DNA of 19,834 nt from positions 1 to 19,834 of the forward strand of contig CAUQBR010000019.1 in NCBI GenBank assembly GCA_963516475.1. The letters run 5' to 3'. A program made the position numbers and the translations under genes. Positions 14,990 through 19,834 of this stretch are shown here, one piece after another. Below the pieces are notes generated by a model that did not search any database, had not been told where the DNA came from, and worked only from the letters and a program-made list of their open reading frames with translations. Source of the stretch: JABCPE02 sp963516475 (GTDB taxonomy: Bacteria; Bacteroidota; Bacteroidia; Flavobacteriales; Weeksellaceae). Each line of letters begins with the position of its first letter. Position 1 is the stretch's first letter.

Positions 14990-17332
14990 ATGGTTAGAAA
15001 AATTCTAAGCACAGGTTTTGTATTGGCTTCTATTGGCCTATATGCGCAAGCTGTGATTACAGGGGAGGTGCATGATACCTCGGGAAACGCTATTCCAAAT
15101 GTGAAGGTAAGTTTTGAGGGTTCTACTACAGAAACAATTACCGATGACAAAGGGAAATTTATCATCAATATCCCATCCTCAAAAGGAACGCTGACTTTCT
15201 CAGCAGAAAATTTTCATCCATTCAGTAGAAGTGTAGGAGCAAATACTCCTGTGGTCTATGTGGTGATGAAGGAGGGCTCTAAAGAAATACCAGAAGTGGT
15301 GATTTCTACACAGAAAAAATTAGAAGTTAATAAACTAAACATAAAGAACTTAGACGCTCCGATGACTGTAAATGTACTCAACCGTGCAGTATTACAGAAA
15401 TGGAATATTAACAATATAGAGGAAGCTTCTAAGATGGTTGCTGGGGTAAATCCAGTGAAGCAATTTGCTGGTTTCCAATTTTTTAACATAAGAGGATTTG
15501 ATAACTTTGTGGTTCTATATGACGGAATCAGAGACGAAAGACATACAATTACTCAGAGTGCTCCTGTTGCCAGCTTTGCCAATGTGGAGAGAGTAGAGTT
15601 CTTAAAAGGTCCTTCTGGTGATATGTTTGGACACTCTGCATTAGGAGGAATCATCAATATTATTAGAAAAAAGCCAACTTATACTACTCAAGGAGAAGCG
15701 AAATTCACCATCGGAAGTTACAATACATATAATGTAGAAATGGGAATAGGAGGGCCTATTTCTAACAAGCTGAGATACCGTGTAGATGCAGGGTTGATGA
15801 ATACAGATGGCTTTAAAGGGATAAAGGAAAAGAATTTTAACTCTTCCCTCATGCTACAATATACGCCAGACCACCAAAATACATTGGAGTTCTTTGCGCA
15901 GTATAACAATGACCACTATGGAGCAGATGCTGGTGTTCCTGCAACAAACGACGGAAAGCCTTACGACTGGATAAATCCTATGATAAATTTATCTGATAAG
16001 CGTGATTATCTGAAAAATGAGAAAAAAGAATTTTATCTGAAATATAAACATAGATTTGATTTTGGAGGCACTTTTGATTACAAACTTTCTTACTTTGATG
16101 ACTCATTAGACTATTTGATGGATGAGGTTCTTTTCGTGGATAAAGCTACGAATACTTTGTCTAGAAGAAATGGACCATACCACTTTAAACATGTTACAAG
16201 ACCGTTAATGAATCAGCTTGATTTTAGTTTTGGATTTGATACATGGAGCCTTAAACATAAAATGATAGTAGGGAATACTTTCTCTTACTTGGATAGAAAA
16301 ACATGGTATGGGGATGTTACAGAGGGGACAAGTGGTCAGAATATTCCTATCGTAGACCCTATTCTTGGAATGGGAGAGAGAAGAGTGGATATAACTAAAG
16401 TAACCACTATGAAAGAGGTTATTACAGGGTTTTACCTTCAAGATTGGATAGAATTAGCAGATAGATTTAAAGTTTTACTTGGAGGAAGATATGATTATTT
16501 TTATGGGTCATATGATGGTAAAAGGTTAATAACTGCACAACCTAACCCTGACAAAGGATTTTATCATAATTTCACTTATAGAGCTGCACTTTCGTTCCAG
16601 CCAATTAAGGATTTCATGACTATCTATGGGTCTTCTTCTAGTTTCTTCAAACCTACTCGTTCTCATGACCATAGAACAGGAAAACTCTTTAAACCAGAGG
16701 AAGGAATACAGATAGAAGGGGGTATTAAATTAGAAAAGAAAGACAGATTGAATGTTACCATTTCAGGATTCTATATAGAAAAGAAAAACCTTATTGTGGG
16801 ACATTATGTGAGAAGTCAGGTAGGAAAAGCGTATTCTAGAGGTTTTGAAGTAGATGCAGATGCGGAAATCTTCAAAGGGCTTTATGCTAAAGTAGGTTAT
16901 GCATTTACAGATGCTTTCTTTGGAATGCAAACGCCAGAACCAGGAAAAGCGGATATATCTCACAACAAAACTCCATGGACGCCTAAACACTCTTTCAATG
17001 CGTGGGCAAACTATGAGCCTCGTACATTTATGAAAGGCTTTGGAATAGGTCTAGGTGTGTTCTATACTGATGAAACATATAGAACTGAGAAAAATGACCA
17101 AGTTCTTCCTGCATACACTCTTCTAAATGGAGCAATCTATTATCAGGCGAAGAATAACATCAGAATAGGGCTGAATGTAGAAAATATTTTGAACACAACA
17201 TATTACAACAATGCCCTTTCTAGCAATGATTTGGATTCTAATAATCCTGCAGACAAGCCATATCAGGCTACTTTCCAGATTAATCCAGGTAGAAATAGAA
17301 ATTATAAACTGACGATATCATATTCATTTTAA
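14990..17332 (+). CDS. TonB-dependent siderophore receptor with N-terminal carboxypeptidase-regulatory-like domain
   Basis: Outer-membrane receptor of 780 residues, probably for a ferric siderophore. Residues 1-20 are a signal peptide (ending LYAQ). Residues 21-95 form a carboxypeptidase-regulatory-like beta domain (GEVHDTSGNAIPNVKVSFEG) common in Bacteroidota receptors. A possible TonB-box stretch (PEVVIST, 101-107) precedes the plug (about 120-230: APMTVNVLNR, FFNIRGFDNFVVLYDGIRD, VERVEFLKGPSGDMFG, GGIINIIRKKP). The barrel includes the siderophore-receptor pattern SSFFKPTRSHD, then FKPEEGIQIEGGIK, and ends in ISYSF. I see no FRAP/NPNL haem-receptor motif. It is the last gene of the operon, and a 12-base-pair hairpin follows. 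Siderophore type cannot be determined here. Confidence 0.93.
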   Translation: MVRKILSTGFVLASIGLYAQAVITGEVHDTSGNAIPNVKVSFEGSTTETITDDKGKFIINIPSSKGTLTFSAENFHPFSRSVGANTPVVYVVMKEGSKEIPEVVISTQKKLEVNKLNIKNLDAPMTVNVLNRAVLQKWNINNIEEASKMVAGVNPVKQFAGFQFFNIRGFDNFVVLYDGIRDERHTITQSAPVASFANVERVEFLKGPSGDMFGHSALGGIINIIRKKPTYTTQGEAKFTIGSYNTYNVEMGIGGPISNKLRYRVDAGLMNTDGFKGIKEKNFNSSLMLQYTPDHQNTLEFFAQYNNDHYGADAGVPATNDGKPYDWINPMINLSDKRDYLKNEKKEFYLKYKHRFDFGGTFDYKLSYFDDSLDYLMDEVLFVDKATNTLSRRNGPYHFKHVTRPLMNQLDFSFGFDTWSLKHKMIVGNTFSYLDRKTWYGDVTEGTSGQNIPIVDPILGMGERRVDITKVTTMKEVITGFYLQDWIELADRFKVLLGGRYDYFYGSYDGKRLITAQPNPDKGFYHNFTYRAALSFQPIKDFMTIYGSSSSFFKPTRSHDHRTGKLFKPEEGIQIEGGIKLEKKDRLNVTISGFYIEKKNLIVGHYVRSQVGKAYSRGFEVDADAEIFKGLYAKVGYAFTDAFFGMQTPEPGKADISHNKTPWTPKHSFNAWANYEPRTFMKGFGIGLGVFYTDETYRTEKNDQVLPAYTLLNGAIYYQAKNNIRIGLNVENILNTTYYNNALSSNDLDSNNPADKPYQATFQINPGRNRNYKLTISYSF

Positions 17333-17350
17333 TAACTAATTTTTATCTAG

Positions 17351-17384
17351 AAACAGACTATTTTTCGGAATAGTCTGTTTTTTT
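17351..17384 (+). terminator. Rho-independent terminator after the TonB-dependent receptor
   Basis: AAACAGACTATT (17351-17362) pairs perfectly with AATAGTCTGTTT (17369-17380) around TTTCGG, followed by TTTT. It begins 19 bases after the receptor stop and separates the uptake operon from the ExbB/TonB-like pair. Confidence 0.9.
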
Positions 17385-17442
17385 AATTGTATATCGTGAT
17401 ACAAAATAGAGTCACATTAGCGTTATTCAAAGGAAAAACCTT

Positions 17443-17450
17443 TATCTTTG
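17443..17450 (+). promoter_or_regulatory. -7 element for the ExbB/TonB-like pair
   Basis: TATCTTTG matches TAnnTTTG and lies 17 bases before the ATG at 17468. No clear TTG is present at the -33 distance. Nothing resembling TAATGATAA is seen here, so co-regulation with the uptake operon is not evident. Confidence 0.55.
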
Positions 17451-17467
17451 TCAAAAATTAAAAATAT

Positions 17468-18100
17468 ATGGAGAAGGGAAATCAAATTTCACTTTGGGAA
17501 TTGCTTTTTAGCGGACAGATGGTTACGAGTGTTTTTGTGGTGGCTATGTTTGTCCTTGCAGTAGTCGTTTTGTATTCTTTTTTTGAGAAATATCTATCAC
17601 TAAAATCGATGGATACAGAGGAAGATGATTTTTTGGATAATATAGCAGACTGTCTATATGACCACCGCCTTGATTCTGCAAAGGATTTATGCAAAAGGAT
17701 TTCTTCTCCAGAAGCTAGAATAATAAGAAAAGGATTAGAAAAAATAGACAAATCTTCGCTGGAGATGTTCGTCACGATAGTTAATCAGAGAGAAACAGAA
17801 GTTATCCAACTGCGAAAAAACCTTTTTAAATTCAGCCTTTGGGCGAGGGTGGTTTTGTTCTTGGGAGTTTTAGGAACGGGTATATCTATCATTTTCTTCT
17901 TTTCAGGAGGTTTTTCGGATTTGTCCGATGAGCGTTTTTACACTTCATTTTTTCCTGTTAGCATTGGAGCTTTGTTAGGAGGACTTATTTATATATTTAA
18001 ATTGATTTTAGGTTCACTGACATATAGAATAGAATTGTCACTGAAAATGGGAGAAAATAAATTTCTGGAAATCATAGAAGAAATCAAAAACACGAATTAA
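17468..18100 (+). CDS. Divergent ExbB/TolQ/MotA-like inner-membrane protein
   Basis: Membrane protein of 210 residues with the layout of an ExbB/TolQ proton-channel subunit. The first membrane helix is at about 16-38 (after SLWELLFSGQ). A cytoplasmic helical region follows (DFLDNIADCLYDHRLDSAKDLC, then SPEARIIRKGLEKI, equivalent to the ExbB stretch before the NPVARMI-like motif). Two further helices are at about 125-147 and 161-182. In the second helix LGVLGTGIS (132-140) keeps the G-T of the ExbB GTVxGI motif (T137 by eye equals E. coli T148). The third helix reads FFPVSIGALLGG, where the conserved threonine (E. coli T181) appears to be valine 164. A TonB-like gene starts one base after its stop and no ExbD is nearby. 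The family assignment is moderate and channel activity is uncertain. Confidence 0.72.
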   Translation: MEKGNQISLWELLFSGQMVTSVFVVAMFVLAVVVLYSFFEKYLSLKSMDTEEDDFLDNIADCLYDHRLDSAKDLCKRISSPEARIIRKGLEKIDKSSLEMFVTIVNQRETEVIQLRKNLFKFSLWARVVLFLGVLGTGISIIFFFSGGFSDLSDERFYTSFFPVSIGALLGGLIYIFKLILGSLTYRIELSLKMGENKFLEIIEEIKNTN

Positions 18101-18101
18101 G

Positions 18102-18824
18102 ATGAATAAGGTAAAAAGCATAGGATTGACAGCAGTTATCAGCGTTCTGTTTGTAGGAGTGCTGCACATTATCCCTATAAATAAAAAACAGAGAGAAAAA
18201 GATGAATTGGCTAAAAATGTTCCGATAGAGGAGGATTTGGAATTTCGTGATTCTTTGGCTCAAAATATTTCATTGGATCCGCCTATGGTGGATGAAGTTC
18301 AAAATGTAGAGTCACTTCCGCCTTTGCCTTCGGAAACTCCTAAAAAACGGGAAGTTCCTGTAGAAAAGCCAGCTGAACCTGTGAAAGAAGAGACTGTTTC
18401 ACCAAAAGAACCAGCAGCAAATGAAGAGGTAAAAAAAGAAGAGCCGAAGAAAAAAGATACAAAAAAGAATATTGCTGACGCGAAAACAGCAAAAACCCAA
18501 GAAGCAAACGCTAAAAAAGAAACTGAAGCTAAAAAAGAAGTCGTAAAGGAAAGCAAAATAGGCGTTGATAGAAAATTGATTTCAGGAATTCCAGGGACGA
18601 ACAATTATAAAGGAAAACTTCCTGCCCATAGTGTGAAAGAAAAAGGTTCCATCACGATTTCTTATGTGGTAGATGCTAATGGAAGGGTCATTTCCGCTCA
18701 AAGAGTGGGAGGACTGAGGTCTCGTAATGCGATAAATAATGCCATCACAATGGTTAAAAAACATGTAAAAGCAGAAAAAGGCAAAACACAATCCACAGGA
18801 ACATATACGATTGAATTTAAATAA
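18102..18824 (+). CDS. TonB-like energy transducer
   Basis: Protein of 240 residues with TonB architecture: a short cytoplasmic start, one membrane helix at about 6-25, a long periplasmic segment rich in P, K and E (about 72-152, with PPLPSETPKK, EKPAEPVKEE, KKEEPKKKDTKK), and a C-terminal TonB domain (about 168-240: GSITISYVVDANGRVISAQ, and an ending of GTYTIEFK as in flavobacterial TonB proteins). The helix has one histidine, H22, near its periplasmic end rather than in the usual S-x3-H arrangement. It starts one base after the ExbB-like stop, and its own stop lies in the stem of the next terminator. The role inferred is to transmit energy to the adjacent receptor; this depends on an ExbD from elsewhere or on an altered mechanism. 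Confidence 0.8.
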   Translation: MNKVKSIGLTAVISVLFVGVLHIIPINKKQREKDELAKNVPIEEDLEFRDSLAQNISLDPPMVDEVQNVESLPPLPSETPKKREVPVEKPAEPVKEETVSPKEPAANEEVKKEEPKKKDTKKNIADAKTAKTQEANAKKETEAKKEVVKESKIGVDRKLISGIPGTNNYKGKLPAHSVKEKGSITISYVVDANGRVISAQRVGGLRSRNAINNAITMVKKHVKAEKGKTQSTGTYTIEFK

Positions 18825-18847
18825 GCAATGAAAATTGCTTATTTTTT
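18820..18847 (+). terminator. Terminator overlapping the tonB-like stop codon
   Basis: AATAAGCAAT (18820-18829) pairs perfectly with ATTGCTTATT (18834-18843) around a GAAA tetraloop, followed by TTTT. The stop codon at 18822-18824 is part of the left arm, so translation runs into the hairpin. Confidence 0.78.
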
Positions 18848-18862
18848 ATTTAAAATTAAGGT

Positions 18863-19303
18863 ATGGAAGTAATAATTGAAATAATTATAAAGGAGTTTCT
18901 TATTGATTTCCTCGGAATTAATACAAGATATTATTTTTTTAGAATCTTTAAGAAAAATATTAAGAAAAAAAGTTTATCAGCCAATCAAAATGAGATAGTA
19001 ACTGGTTTTGCACAGGGATTTTATAATCTCTTTGTAGGAATTTTCATTATTAGTTGCTTTGATGGTCTATTTACTACATATTTTTGGATTATTGTAATTT
19101 TAAAAAATAAGATGATAATAAAAGTAATCGTTAATGATGATTTTTCAGTAAATTTCTATAAGGATGAGAAACACTTTCTTTACATGAAAAGAAACTCCAA
19201 ATTGGGAAAACTTATAGGAGAAGTATACAATGCAAAAGCTGAACTTCTGCTTAAAGTAGAATCTTTTTTTGGCTGGGAACGAAAATTATTTATCAGAATT
19301 TAG
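18863..19303 (+). CDS. Hypothetical membrane protein, possibly truncated by a frameshift
   Basis: Open frame of 146 residues that I do not assign to a named family. Residues 1-52 are basic and aromatic (GINTRYYFFRIFKKNIKKK), 53-80 form one hydrophobic segment (YNLFVGIFIISCFDGLFTTYFW), and 84-146 are hydrophilic and strand-like (VNDDFSVNFYKDEKHFLYM, then KLGKLIGEVYNAKAELLLKV). The two parts look different, and an internal ATG at 19112 (residue 84) follows an A-rich leader, so the frame may join a small membrane protein to the start of a second protein. The frame ends at TAG, but coding-like sequence continues in the -1 frame from 19255. It starts 19 bases after the preceding hairpin's T-run, with no recognisable promoter. 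The DNA is more AT-rich than the upstream genes. Confidence 0.5.
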   Translation: MEVIIEIIIKEFLIDFLGINTRYYFFRIFKKNIKKKSLSANQNEIVTGFAQGFYNLFVGIFIISCFDGLFTTYFWIIVILKNKMIIKVIVNDDFSVNFYKDEKHFLYMKRNSKLGKLIGEVYNAKAELLLKVESFFGWERKLFIRI

Positions 19304-19554
19304 AAATACCTTTTTATAGGAAAGCGTATTTTTTCTACGAAAGGGTTATAATGAATCAAAAAGACAAAATAGAGTTGTTTTTCCTTTTTACATATTATAG
19401 AATATATTGGAATAATAAATTTATTGCATACACGAATGTTATCTACACATTCAAACATAATCTAAAATTAGAAATTCATTTCAATACAAATGATGAAGAA
19501 CAGATTTATTATTCTACTATATTTTTCTGTGTGGCCAATTTATTTATGAAATAA
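19255..19554 (+). pseudogene. Probable -1-frame continuation of the upstream hypothetical gene
   Basis: This frame is open from 19255 (the upstream stop is TAA at 19252-19254) to the TAA at 19552-19554 and overlaps the end of the previous frame. Its translation is protein-like, with alternating hydrophobic strands and charged turns (NLEIPFYRKAYFFYERVIM, then NQKDKIELFFLF, YRIYWNNKFIAYTNVIY, LEIHFNTNDEEQIYY). An ATG at 19351 could start a 67-residue protein, but the good coding signal begins before it. A T7 tract at 19264-19270 lies in the region where both frames are open, so a one-base deletion or slippage there would join them. No homologue is recognised. It may instead be a real, slippage-expressed or separately started gene. 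Confidence 0.4.
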
Positions 19555-19834
19555 AATTACTTTTTATACTTAATATATAATATTATTATGCTGGTCAAAA
19601 ATTATTTTCACCAAATTTTAGAAAATAATTCCTGCAAATTTTGGAACAAAAACTATTCATCATCTCATTTTATAGTCGAATTTATTACAATCATATTTTA
19701 TTTTGCTCCTAAAATCTATTCTAAAAGGAGTGAAATAACCAATGAAAAATAAGTTTTTTCAAATTAAAATTAATTTTAACTTAATTTTTCCACGCTGTAA
19801 ATCAGTGTTTTATTTAAGATTGAATAAAAAAATG
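19555..19834. other. AT-rich end region with only doubtful short open frames
   Basis: No confident gene is seen. A 54-codon frame runs from ATG 19588 to TAA 19752 (MLVKNYFHQILENNSCKFW at its start), with no family resemblance. An ATG at 19742, overlapping that frame by 11 bases, opens a frame (MKNKFFQIKINFNL) that stays open to the window edge. It has AAAGGAG at 19725-19731 upstream, an unusually Shine-Dalgarno-like sequence for this window, but set rather far from the ATG. The frame could be the start of a gene continuing beyond the window. No hairpin with a T-run or TAnnTTTG box was identified here. Confidence 0.25.

Noticed and set aside
14990..17332. Receptor as a haem receptor
   Set aside because: I looked for the FRAP and NPNL motifs with the intervening histidine and did not find them; the barrel instead shows the FKP...PEEG..E.G pattern of siderophore receptors.
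1..19834. CRISPR array, tRNA/rRNA genes, insertion sequences, integrases or phage genes
   Set aside because: No direct repeat-spacer series, tRNA-like cloverleaf with CCA end, transposase or integrase motif was noticed by reading both strands. A dedicated search was not possible.

Overview
The window looks like chromosome from a low-GC member of the Bacteroidota, most likely a flavobacterium of the Chryseobacterium/Riemerella/Elizabethkingia type. The sequence supports this in four ways. Promoters carry the Bacteroidota-type -7 element TAnnTTTG, some with TTG 19-21 bases upstream. Leaders are A-rich and mostly lack Shine-Dalgarno sequences. Signal peptides end in AQ or SQ. The protein families are typical of the group: DUF4920, OmpL-like porin-2, a TonB receptor with an N-terminal carboxypeptidase-regulatory domain, and a KISTS-type MetRS. 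I cannot name a species.

Bases 1-4207 (plus strand) hold an M42 aminopeptidase followed by a small MerR regulator, then a proton-coupled peptide (POT) transporter with its own promoter and terminator, then a two-gene unit of secreted thioredoxin-like protein and DUF4920 protein. Bases 4208-8293 (minus strand) hold an OFA-type MFS transporter, a secreted YceI protein and methionyl-tRNA synthetase. An outer-membrane porin (8493-9629, plus) is divergent from metG. Bases 9688-12001 (minus) form a likely operon trmB - ruvC - secreted AstE/AspA-like metallohydrolase.

Bases 12108-17384 (plus) are an iron-siderophore (or related chelate) uptake operon: lipoprotein binding protein, FecCD permease, ATPase and TonB-dependent receptor. 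The first three overlap or abut, and a strong hairpin terminator follows the receptor. It is followed directly by a separately promoted pair (17468-18824): a very divergent ExbB/TolQ-like membrane protein and a TonB-like protein, with no ExbD. Together these genes could bring a chelate across both membranes, with the ExbB/TonB-like pair as a local, reduced energiser. That pair is the most unusual content of the window.

From 18825 to the end the sequence becomes very AT-rich and gene-poor. It contains a hypothetical membrane protein whose open frame appears to continue in the -1 frame across a T7 tract, then short open frames of doubtful status.

Intergenic spaces are largely explained by perfect hairpins with T-tracts (terminators, several serving convergent genes) and by TAnnTTTG promoters. 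In three genes the -7 box overlaps the longest possible start, which shows that the true start lies downstream. I see no rRNA, tRNA, CRISPR array, insertion sequence or integrase.
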